A stretch of 33,681 nucleotides of DNA from a virus, in IMG/VR virus record IMGVR_UViG_3300030098_004840, positions 1 to 33,681 of that record; one strand, given 5' to 3'. Positions within the stretch are counted from its first letter, which is position 1. Each line of letters begins with the position of its first letter. The notes beneath the pieces were generated by a model. The model was given only the letters and a program-made list of their open reading frames with translations. It ran no database searches and had not been told where the DNA came from. This document shows, piece by piece, positions 14,433 through 22,600 of the stretch. The position numbers and the translations under genes are program-made.

Positions 14433-15047
14433 ATGTCTTTATCTATTAAGCTTATCGAGTCAGATAAAGCTATCCAACAAAAAATAAACAAGGCATTAGT
14501 CAAGCAAATCAATAGGTCTATATCTAAGAATTTACCATCTGCTCAAAGAAAGATATTAACTTTAATTAGGACTTCATTAAACTCTAGTCCTGAAATGCAA
14601 TCTTTAAGAACTGGAATTTTAAAATTAGAATTTGGTTTAGACAAAGATCCTACATTTGACATAATTGAATCCATTATGTCTAGTTTAGAGATTAAATTTT
14701 CTCCAATCAATCCTAGAGATTTTAGTGGTGGTATTTTAATTGTCTTACAACCTTCAGATTATCGTAATTTGCTTTCTATGCCTGCGGCATATCAACAAAT
14801 AGATGGTGGTAGCCTTCCTTGGTTGAGCTGGCTTTTGACTTTGGGGGACGCTGTGATTATTACTAGATTTGGTGTTGAGATTGGTGATTTTCCAGACTCT
14901 AGAACTGGCGGTGCTAGAATGACCCAAAAGGCTGCTCCTTATAAAGTTAATAGTGCTTTTTCTGGAACTACAGAAGATAATTTTATAACAAGATCTGTTG
15001 CCAGAGTCTCAAACCAAATTCGAGGAATAATAAAAGGAGTATTGTAA
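14433..15047 (+). CDS. Probable neck / tail completion protein
   Basis: 204 residues. The N-terminal half is helical and basic (KAIQQKINKALVKQINRSISK, RKILTLIRTSLNSSPEMQ), like HK97 gp10-type tail completion proteins. The second half has a signature I associate with phage neck genes next to a zinc-ribbon protein: GGSLPWLSWLLTLGDAVI (124-141), then FGVEIGDFPDSRTGGARM. Tail completion proteins sit between stopper and tail terminator and help attach the tail. GGAG lies ten bases before the ATG. The stop overlaps the next start, which gives translational coupling. The exact position in the neck is an inference. Confidence 0.6.
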   Translation: MSLSIKLIESDKAIQQKINKALVKQINRSISKNLPSAQRKILTLIRTSLNSSPEMQSLRTGILKLEFGLDKDPTFDIIESIMSSLEIKFSPINPRDFSGGILIVLQPSDYRNLLSMPAAYQQIDGGSLPWLSWLLTLGDAVIITRFGVEIGDFPDSRTGGARMTQKAAPYKVNSAFSGTTEDNFITRSVARVSNQIRGIIKGVL

Positions 15048-16033
15048 TGGTTGGGGGTACGAATACAAAACTCAATTTAAATTATGGCATAGAAAAGGCC
15101 ACAGATGCTAGTCTATCTGAAATTTTATTAGATAACATAATTAATTTTTATGATTGGGGATTGTTAGACGCTGGATCATTTTATACTATAAATGTTCCAC
15201 AAAGTGGTATTTACGGCGGAGACAGGCACAAGTTAAGGTTGGTCAATAGCCCTAATTATACCGCTGGACAAGTATGGGAAGGTTACAGACAAAACTGGGT
15301 TTGGGAAGGTAGTGGAAATATAGATGGTGTAGACCAACAGCCTATAGATATTTCTGGAGTTTTTGTTGATGGTTCGTTTTATGGTACTGGCAACGTGACT
15401 AAACCCTTTTACATTGATTACCCTTTGGGCAGGGTCGTTTTCGATACCGCCGAATCTAGCACTAGTGAAGTTCATTTGGCTTATAGTCATAAACGTGTGC
15501 AGATTCTTCCTGGCAAGGGTGATTCTTGGTTTAGGCAAATTCAGCAAAACTCTTTTAGAACAGATCAGAATTTTCAAGTTTCTGGATCTGGTGGCTGGAT
15601 TAGATTAGGTCAAACAAGAGTTCAATTACCAGCTATAGCTGTTGAAGTTGTGCCAGCTAGAGATACACAAGGATATCAACTGGGTGGAGGTCAATGGGTT
15701 AGGAGTGATTTGGTTTTCTATGTTATGGCGGAAAATCACTGGGAGGCAACCAATCTTGTAGACACTATCGCTGCTCAAAATGATAGAAATTTAACACTTT
15801 TTGATACTACAAAAGTTGCTATAAGTGGAGTATCTCCTCTTACTTTTGAAAATGGAAAAGAGCGAGAATTACGAGGACACGCTAGATCAAGCGGTTTATA
15901 TCCTCAATTGGTAGAAAATTATCCTTATAGAAAGTGTTGGTTGTACGAAGCAAGAGGTGAAAATATTACTCAACTTGCTACAGATTTATATGTTGGAATT
16001 GCACGGTGTAAAACGGAAGTTGGACCTGTTTAG
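15047..16033 (+). CDS. Virion protein, possible tail terminator
   Basis: 328 residues. The N-terminal half is beta-rich and Tyr/Trp/Gly-rich (DNIINFYDWGLLDAG, GYRQNWVWEGSG, YPLGRVVFDT). The C-terminal half, about 190-300, reads VQLPAIAVEVVPARDTQGYQ then WVRSDLVFYVMAENHWEATN and LVDTIAAQN: strand, long loop, strand and helix as in tail terminator folds, which cap the tail tube at the neck. Terminators are usually 130-200 residues, so this would be a two-domain version. It is the last gene before the tail tube, which is the usual terminator position. AAGGAG precedes the ATG. The call rests on position and fold-like pattern. Confidence 0.45.
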   Translation: MVGGTNTKLNLNYGIEKATDASLSEILLDNIINFYDWGLLDAGSFYTINVPQSGIYGGDRHKLRLVNSPNYTAGQVWEGYRQNWVWEGSGNIDGVDQQPIDISGVFVDGSFYGTGNVTKPFYIDYPLGRVVFDTAESSTSEVHLAYSHKRVQILPGKGDSWFRQIQQNSFRTDQNFQVSGSGGWIRLGQTRVQLPAIAVEVVPARDTQGYQLGGGQWVRSDLVFYVMAENHWEATNLVDTIAAQNDRNLTLFDTTKVAISGVSPLTFENGKERELRGHARSSGLYPQLVENYPYRKCWLYEARGENITQLATDLYVGIARCKTEVGPV

Positions 16034-16040
16034 CTTTATT

Positions 16041-16053
16041 TTGTGTATATAAT
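16041..16053 (+). promoter_or_regulatory. Putative phage late promoter 4 (TTGTGTAT motif)
   Basis: TTGTGTATATAAT begins seven bases after the stop of the previous gene and 53 bases before the tail tube ATG at 16094. It contains a TATAAT hexamer and no evident -35 box. It would drive the tail tube and the three following assembly genes. Confidence 0.6.
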
Positions 16054-16093
16054 ATTGCCTTACCAGGGAATAAAACTATAGGAGAAATACAAA

Positions 16094-17125
16094 ATGGCAA
16101 GAAATAATAGAATATTCTATGCCTGCAAAGCCGTTGTAATCATGAGGACCGGCCAGCCAGCTGCTGATGTGGGTTATGTTTACGGTTTGCAGAGTGTGGG
16201 AATGAGTTCTAATTTTACGCTTGATCAGGTTTTTGAAATTGGTCAGCTTGAAATTTATGAAAATATCGAAGATGTAGCTGATGTCGAAGTAACTTTGGAA
16301 AAGGTTATTGATGGCGAAAAACTTATCTATAATTTAGCTAGTAATGGAGAATGTAGAAATTCAATTGTTGCAGCATCTAAAGAACGTTCTGATGTTTATC
16401 TAGCTATCTATGACGATGGTCAAGATAATGCTACTGGCTTGGCTAGAAATGTATGCTGGAACTCTGGTATGTATGTTTCGAGTGTTGGCTATAATTATAG
16501 TGTTGATGGTAGTGCTACAGAGTCTGTTACCTTGGTTGGTAATGAAAAATTCTGGAATGATGATGTTTTTCTAGATGGTGGCTCGAATACTAGTGCTTAT
16601 GAACAGTTTAATTCAACTGGTAGGAATCCCGGTTTTGATAATGATACTCCAAACTCTGGCGTTCAACGTCGTGTGAATGTTGATACAACAAGCTCGACCT
16701 TCCCAGATATTGTTAAGAGTCAGGTGGGTGATGATATTGCTGGTACTAACAGTTTTCATATTCAAAGCATTAGTATTAGTGCAGACTTTGCACAGGAAAA
16801 CATTCTTGAATTGGGTCGATTTGCTCCGTATGCTCGTTACGCTACGTTCCCAATTGAAGTGACTGCTGAGTTTGAAGTTATTGCAACTTCTGGCGATCTT
16901 AAAACTGTTTCCGGTACAGGTCCAAACCTATCTAATTCTACAATCCTTATTAAGGACGACGCTGGAACTGTTCTTGACCTATCAAATAAGAACAAGTTGA
17001 GTTCAATTTCTTATTCTGGTGGAGATACTGGTGGTGGAAATGCTACTATTACTTATTCGTTTAGTAACTTTAACGGTCTCACAGTTGTAGATGGTGGTGG
17101 TTCCGAGCATGTTATTACTCCATAA
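16094..17125 (+). CDS. Major tail tube protein
   Basis: 343 residues. The segment VYGLQSVGMSSNFTLDQVFEIGQLEIYENIEDVADVEV, starting near residue 28, is the tube-protein core: an N-terminal strand, a loop, and 'FEiGqLeiYEniE', the inner strands that line the DNA channel. ESVTLVGNEKFW (about 142-153) and SFHIQSISISADF (about 217-229) fit the second half of the barrel. A C-terminal region (about 255-343) with GDLKTVSGTG and a beta pattern may be an Ig-like surface decoration. Hexameric rings of this protein stack along the tape measure. It has its own late motif, as expected for a second very abundant protein. A GGAG site precedes the ATG. No sheath gene accompanies it. Confidence 0.82.
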   Translation: MARNNRIFYACKAVVIMRTGQPAADVGYVYGLQSVGMSSNFTLDQVFEIGQLEIYENIEDVADVEVTLEKVIDGEKLIYNLASNGECRNSIVAASKERSDVYLAIYDDGQDNATGLARNVCWNSGMYVSSVGYNYSVDGSATESVTLVGNEKFWNDDVFLDGGSNTSAYEQFNSTGRNPGFDNDTPNSGVQRRVNVDTTSSTFPDIVKSQVGDDIAGTNSFHIQSISISADFAQENILELGRFAPYARYATFPIEVTAEFEVIATSGDLKTVSGTGPNLSNSTILIKDDAGTVLDLSNKNKLSSISYSGGDTGGGNATITYSFSNFNGLTVVDGGGSEHVITP

Positions 17126-17150
17126 GTTTTAAATATTAGGGAATTAGGAT

Positions 17151-18212
17151 TTGGACGATATATATTATGAAAGAATTTTAAATAGAATAATTCAAGGTCG
17201 TCTACGTTTTAAACTAGGCGATCTTGTTTTATTTATTGAAGAGCCTTCTAATGCAATCAAAGAAGCATCTTTTGATATTTATGATGATGCCTATAACAAG
17301 GCTTATTTCTCGGGTTGTTATGTTGAAAGGGAAGCTTTAGAGGTTCTTGTTGAATATGAATTATGGACTCCCCATGTTGATAAAAGGACTGAAGAACTTG
17401 AAAAAAGACTAGAAGAATTAAAAGTTGAAGCTTTTCAAAATTTCTTTAAAAAGCAAGAACTAAGAGGAATCAAGAGAAGTATAAAGATGACACAACGAGA
17501 AATAAACACATGCATGTTACAAAAACAACAATTGGATCATTTGACTTGTAAGGGTGTAGCAACGCTTACTAGAAACATGTGGATGTTATCTAAAACAACT
17601 AAAGATATAGATGGAAATTTATTTGATTTTGGTGCCGGTGATATTTCTGTTAAGAGCGTAATGGATATAGCTGCCAATAATGAAATTACTGTTGAAGACA
17701 TGAGATATATAGCAAGAAATTCTCCATGGAGACAGATGTGGAGTGGATCTAAAAATCGTGAATTTGTTTTCGATAAACGTTCTGTTGACCTTGATAAGAA
17801 CCAACTATCTTTGGTTAGCTTTTCTCAGATGTATGATAATGTTTATGAAAGTCCAGAACAGCCTTCTGAAGATGTGGTAAATGATGATGATTGTTTGGAT
17901 GGTTGGTTTATAGTAGAGCGTAGAAAGCAGGATAAAGACAAGAAAGACAGAGCTATTGATAATAAGTTGAGCAATTCAAAGATTGCCAATTCGCAAGAAG
18001 TAATGTTGATGGCAAATAACCAACAAGAGGCCAATGAGATCTTTGATCTGAATAACGATCATACTAGACAAATTATTCGACAAAGACAGCAAGAAATTAA
18101 AAATAGTAGTGGGAATATAAACTTTAAAGAACTGCAAGATGTCAAGCAAGACAGAATGATGAATGCTACAAATCAAAAGGTTCAAGCTTATAAGGGGATG
18201 AAAGGAAAATAA
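17151..18212 (+). CDS. Probable tail assembly protein (chaperone-like)
   Basis: 353 residues, starting with TTG at 17151; AGGG at 17138-17141 is well placed, and the only nearby ATG (17167 region) is out of frame. The N-terminal half reads LGDLVLFIEEPSNAIKEASF and YDDAYNKAYFSGCY, then a long coiled coil (about 80-140, KRTEELEKRLEELKVEAF). The rest is charged and helical with an acidic patch (VVNDDDCLDGW) and ends in a Gln/Asn/Lys-rich tail. Between tail tube and tape measure lie the chaperones that hold the tape measure during assembly; this and the next two genes fill that slot. No -1 frameshift site typical of G/GT was found. The stop overlaps the next start (TAATG). Confidence 0.5.
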   Translation: MDDIYYERILNRIIQGRLRFKLGDLVLFIEEPSNAIKEASFDIYDDAYNKAYFSGCYVEREALEVLVEYELWTPHVDKRTEELEKRLEELKVEAFQNFFKKQELRGIKRSIKMTQREINTCMLQKQQLDHLTCKGVATLTRNMWMLSKTTKDIDGNLFDFGAGDISVKSVMDIAANNEITVEDMRYIARNSPWRQMWSGSKNREFVFDKRSVDLDKNQLSLVSFSQMYDNVYESPEQPSEDVVNDDDCLDGWFIVERRKQDKDKKDRAIDNKLSNSKIANSQEVMLMANNQQEANEIFDLNNDHTRQIIRQRQQEIKNSSGNINFKELQDVKQDRMMNATNQKVQAYKGMKGK

Positions 18213-18592
18213 TGTCAGAACAAAAGGACTACAAGAAGTTTTTAAAAAATTCTATAAATCTAAAGAACGTGAGGGAAGAAAGGAGAAAGGAAGTATCTAA
18301 GGATGAATTGTTTAAATCTTGCAAAAAGAAAATTCAAACTACTATGATTGGTGCATTAGATACCATTGAAAAACAGTTTGGATTTCTTTGGGGTTTTGAA
18401 GATCAGCAGGATTTAAACGAAGAACAACAACAGCTTAAAGAGATTTATGACAATGTGCGAGCCTGTATTTTAGATAAAGGCAATACACAAATTAGAAATC
18501 TAGAGGCTGAATTTTCTAGTTATGAAGTTAATAGAAAAAGATATCAAATAGACATACCAGTAATGAATGACAATAATAATTCAGGAGAATAA
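18212..18592 (+). CDS. Small helical protein in the tail chaperone slot
   Basis: 126 residues, not recognised. It is nearly all helical and charged, with a basic N-terminus (KDYKKFLKNSINLKNVREERRKE, about 5-27), a central amphipathic helix around TMIGALDTIEKQFGFLW and a Gln/Glu-rich stretch. It overlaps the previous gene by one base and stops three bases before the next, so all three are translated together. A tape measure chaperone role is suggested by position only. Confidence 0.5.
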   Translation: MSEQKDYKKFLKNSINLKNVREERRKEVSKDELFKSCKKKIQTTMIGALDTIEKQFGFLWGFEDQQDLNEEQQQLKEIYDNVRACILDKGNTQIRNLEAEFSSYEVNRKRYQIDIPVMNDNNNSGE

Positions 18593-18595
18593 AGA

Positions 18596-19582
18596 ATGGA
18601 AAATGAAAACGTTAAAGAAAAGAAGTTTGAATCTAGGGATCAAGATGGCAATCAGATTATAGTCAAATTGATACAACCCGGACCCGCCGAGTATAGAGAT
18701 TCTCAAATCGAATATAATAAAGCCTTTAGAAAAGCTCTCGATTCTAACGCTTTGTTGAGGCAAAAACTTGAAGATTATATGCAAGAACAAGGCATTTGGA
18801 ATGAAGACAAACAAAAAAAGCACGATGAGTTTGTTTTACAGATTTCTGCCAAAGAAGATCAATTAAATAGTGGTGGCATTAAGCTTTCGGAAGCAAAAGA
18901 CATTGCACTTGAATTGAGAGTTTTAAGATATCAATTCAGAGAATTTTTATCTGAAAGAAATGCCCTGGATCAAAACTCTGTTGAAGGACAGGCAGACAAT
19001 GCTAGATTCGCTGAGTTAGTTAGATTGTGTATGTTGAACGTCAATACAAACAAACCATACTTTCAAGATCAACAAGACTATGATAAGTCTAGTAATTTAG
19101 ATTGGGTTATTGAAGCTTCTTCAGAGTTGGCGAGTATGATTTATGGTCTCGATCCCAATTATGACAATAAACTTACAGAAAATAAATTCCTAAAAGAATT
19201 TGAATTTGTAGATGATGATTTACGTTTAATCAATGAAAATGGTCATTTGGTTGACACTGATGGTAGGCTAATTGACAACGAGGGTCGTTTTGTTAAATAT
19301 AAGACGGCTAAAGCGGAAAAGGAACAAGACGAGGAGGCTAGATATTTTTGTAATCGGGATGGTGATGAGGTAGTAAAAATTGAGGATGGCGATGAAATCC
19401 GGTGGGTAACTAAAGATAAGGTAAAGAGGAAGCCCTTTTTGAGAGATGACGGCACTCCTTATCCTGAAACCGCTAAAAAGGAGGATGCGGAGAAAGAAGA
19501 GGATTTAGTTGCCGAAAAGACTACAAAAACCAAAAGAACTAGAAAAAAAGCAGAGCCGGAAAAAGACGCTGCGAAGGAATAG
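18596..19582 (+). CDS. Probable tail assembly chaperone with heptapeptide repeats
   Basis: 328 residues. The N-terminal domain (1-130) is helical, with AEYRDSQIEYNKAFRKALDS (31-50) reminiscent of proteins that pack on tape measure helices. Residues 207-234 hold four units of seven: DDLRLIN, ENGHLVD, TDGRLID and NEGRFVK, a beta-turn-type Gly-x-Leu-Ile/Val-Asp repeat. The C-terminal 90 residues are low-complexity Lys/Glu (RKPFLRDDG, then EKEEDL and TKTKRTRKK) and end in an AKE tail. The position immediately before the tape measure gene is that of a chaperone. The coding region contains one chance copy of TTGTGTAT at 19025. The function is inferred from position. Confidence 0.5.
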   Translation: MENENVKEKKFESRDQDGNQIIVKLIQPGPAEYRDSQIEYNKAFRKALDSNALLRQKLEDYMQEQGIWNEDKQKKHDEFVLQISAKEDQLNSGGIKLSEAKDIALELRVLRYQFREFLSERNALDQNSVEGQADNARFAELVRLCMLNVNTNKPYFQDQQDYDKSSNLDWVIEASSELASMIYGLDPNYDNKLTENKFLKEFEFVDDDLRLINENGHLVDTDGRLIDNEGRFVKYKTAKAEKEQDEEARYFCNRDGDEVVKIEDGDEIRWVTKDKVKRKPFLRDDGTPYPETAKKEDAEKEEDLVAEKTTKTKRTRKKAEPEKDAAKE

Positions 19583-19591
19583 TTGTGTATG
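19583..19591 (+). promoter_or_regulatory. Putative phage late promoter 5 (TTGTGTAT motif)
   Basis: TTGTGTATG starts just after the previous stop and lies 70 bases before the tape measure ATG. A 7-bp GC-rich hairpin lies between the motif and the start, so any transcript from here would carry it in its leader. This is the least promoter-like copy, with TATGAA as its -10. Confidence 0.5.
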
Positions 19592-19610
19592 AATAGTTAG
19601 GTAAATCTTG

Positions 19611-19629
19611 GTGGGGCTTTGTGCCCCAC
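19611..19629 (+). terminator. GC-rich hairpin in the leader of the tape measure gene
   Basis: GTGGGGC (19611-19617) and GCCCCAC (19623-19629) form a perfect 7-bp stem around TTTGT. It is followed by GGTTTT, a weak T-run, so it can terminate only partly. Placed after promoter 5 and before the ATG, it may attenuate read-through or stabilise the 5' end. Confidence 0.5.
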
Positions 19630-19652
19630 GGTTTTAATGCGAGAAGGTAAAA

Positions 19653-22600
19653 ATGGCAGAGCGATTTAATCTAACGGCACAGATAAATTTACAAGCACCT
19701 AACACGGCTGATGTTGCTAATAAAATTAGGCGTGATCTTTCAGGTTTAAAGGCTAATGTAAGCATTAATGCAGATTCTAAAGCTTTGGCTGCTGTCAATG
19801 GACAAATGGCCAAGGTTGATAAACAGACCCAAAGAGCAAGTAAATCAATGGGTGTGTTTAATAGAAATCTAACAGAAGCTGCTAGAAGATTTAGTGTTAT
19901 TACTGTTGCAACTGGTAGTTTTATTGCTTTAGCTAGAGCTATAAAGGGCTCTGTTGGGGCTGCTATTGAATTTGAACGAGAATTGGTTAGAATTTCTCAG
20001 GTCACTGGGGAAAGTTTAAATCAGTTGGGTGGATTACAGAAGGAAGTAACAAAATTATCCAGCACTCTTGGTGTAGCTAATGCTAGTCTTTTACAAACAT
20101 CTAGAATTTTAGCTCAGGCTGGGTTGTCCGCTAGTAAAGTTAAAGAGGCTTTAGATGTTTTGGCCAGAACTACTTTAGCACCCAGTTTTGACAATATTAT
20201 TGACACGACTGAAGGTGCTATTGCTATCTTAAATCAGTTTGGTAGAGCCGCCGCAAAAACTGGAAACGATATTGTATTTTTAGAACGTTCTCTAGATGCC
20301 ATCAACCAAGTTTCTAAGAGTTTTGCTGTTGAGTCTGCTGACCTTATTTCTGCTATTCGTAGGACTGGTGGTGTTTTTGAAGCTGCTGGTGGTAGTATTA
20401 ATGAATTGATTGCTTTATTCACTAGTGTACGTCAAACGACTCGTGAAAGTGCCGAGACTATTGCTACTGGTTTTAGAACCATTTTTACTAGATTGCAAAG
20501 AAAAGATACTATTGATGCGTTGAATGAGTTGGGAATTAGTCTACAGGATGCTGAAGGAAAGTTTATTGGCCCCCTAAAGGCAGTCGAAGCCTTGTCTATT
20601 GGTTTAGCTGGACTAGATCCTAAAGATATTCGATTCAATGAAATTGTAGAACAGCTTGGTGGTTTTCGTCAGATCGGTAAGGTTATTCCTCTTATCAATC
20701 AATATGCCGTGGCAACACAGGCGTTGGCTGTGGCTAATAATTCTGCAAACTCTGTCTTTAAAGATTCAGAAACAGCACAACAAAGTTTGTCTGTCCAATT
20801 CCAAAAGACTAGAGAAAGTTTTGATGCTTTGATTAGGAAATTCACGCAAAGTGATACATTCCAAGGTTTGGCTCAAGATGCTCTTAAAATTGCAAATGCA
20901 TTTATCAAATTTGCAGAGTCTTTAGAAAGTGTACTTCCTCTTCTTACTGCTATCGCGGCAATTAAAATAGGTAAAGGGTTGGCTCCTGGTTTATTGGGTT
21001 TGGCTGGTGGTCGAAGAAAAAATGCTGGAGGTAAAATACTTGGACTTAATCGTGGAGGTTTTGTTCCAGGTAGTGGAAATAGAGATACTATACCAGCAAT
21101 GCTTACCCCTGGTGAATTTGTTATTCGTAAGTCTAGTGTGCAGAGCATAGGTGCAGAAAATCTAGCACGCATGAATGAAAACAGGTTTAATAGGGGTAGT
21201 AAAGTTAAAGATGACAAAAATAAAATAAAAGACTCTGGTCCTTTAAATTATAGAATCCCCGAAACAGTGGGTCAGATTATACCAAGTGGTACTAAAAGTA
21301 AAGCCCAGCCTGGAACAACAACTACCACTCTTGGTAATTTAAGGAAACAAAGTGGCAAGAATTTTAATCCTAGTTATTCTGATAGTCAACGTGTTAATAT
21401 TTCGGGTAAGGTCTCCACTTTAGTTTTAGAAAAGGGTGGTGGAGAAGGTGTTTTTAGTGAGTCTTCTATTATTGATCCTATAGCAAATTATGGCGATAGT
21501 GTAATTTCAAGGCAGCTTGCTTCAGTAGATAAAAGACTTAAAGTAAAAAGCAAACTTGCTGCTGATAAAAATGCTAAAGATACTCTTGCTGGTTTTGCTT
21601 TTGAAAGTTTTGTTAGTGGTATCACTAGTGTTGCTGCTGGTGGTGATAAGACTCCTTTTGATTTTGTCGGCGGTGAATCTGCTAGTCTGGCTAGATTTGC
21701 ACAAGATGATCCTCCTCCTAGATTTTTGGATGCAAAAAGAAGCCGGGCATCTACAACAAAGATTTTAGCCAAAGCTGTTAATGAGAGGGAATTATCATCT
21801 AGAGCTGTATCTTTAGGTTTTGCAAATGGCGGGTTAGTTCAAAGATTTAACACTGGTGGTGCGGTGGGTGGCATTGCTTCTCAAGGGTCCGCCGGTGCAG
21901 CTATCTTAAATCCCGCACCAACGAGTGTTAAACAGGTTGCTGTTTCAGGTCAAGATGTTAAGAATACATTTTCTCAATTTAGAGGATTGGCTAAAGGTAA
22001 AGATCCAGTTTCACAATTTTATAAAGGTAGAAAGTTTAAGATTGTAAAGTCGGGACTTGACAAAAGTACATCTGATAAATTTAAAATTGCATTAGAGGAT
22101 GGTCTTCTTGCTGGTGTTAATTTTGCTACAGAAAGATTGTCTGCCGATTTAGGAACTCCTAATGCAAGAATTGATCCTGGTCAAGTTTCTGGTTTTGTTA
22201 GAAATATTAATACTTCTATCTTTGGCAGGCTGTATGAAACTACAGTAGATGCTATTAGTAGACAGGGTAATTTTAGTGGCGTCTCTAATCCTGATAAACC
22301 CTTTGATGCAGAAGCGGGACTGCCACCTGGATTAAGAGATAATTTTCCAGACCTTCCTCCTCGATATATTGATTTAAAATCTAGTATAGATGCCGCTAGT
22401 GATGCGAGCATGAAGGGTAAGGTTATAAATCAAATAAAAGAAGACTTGATTTCTGCTGGAATATTAAATGTTGATTACCCAGGTAAAGGTAAAAGTAAAG
22501 AACAAGCAAAAAGAACTAGTGCAGGGACTGGTGGTTTTCCTGTAAAAAGAGCAACTGGTGGTGGCATTTCTGGCCAAGATACTGTTCCTGCATTATTGAC

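Noticed and set aside
19025-19032. A sixth same-strand TTGTGTAT copy
   Set aside because: It is inside the coding sequence of the 18596 gene, not before a gene, and one such copy is expected by chance in this length of AT-rich DNA.
17151-19582. A programmed -1 frameshift of the G/GT tail chaperone kind
   Set aside because: No slippery heptamer near a gene end opens into a suitable overlapping frame; the three genes have their own starts.
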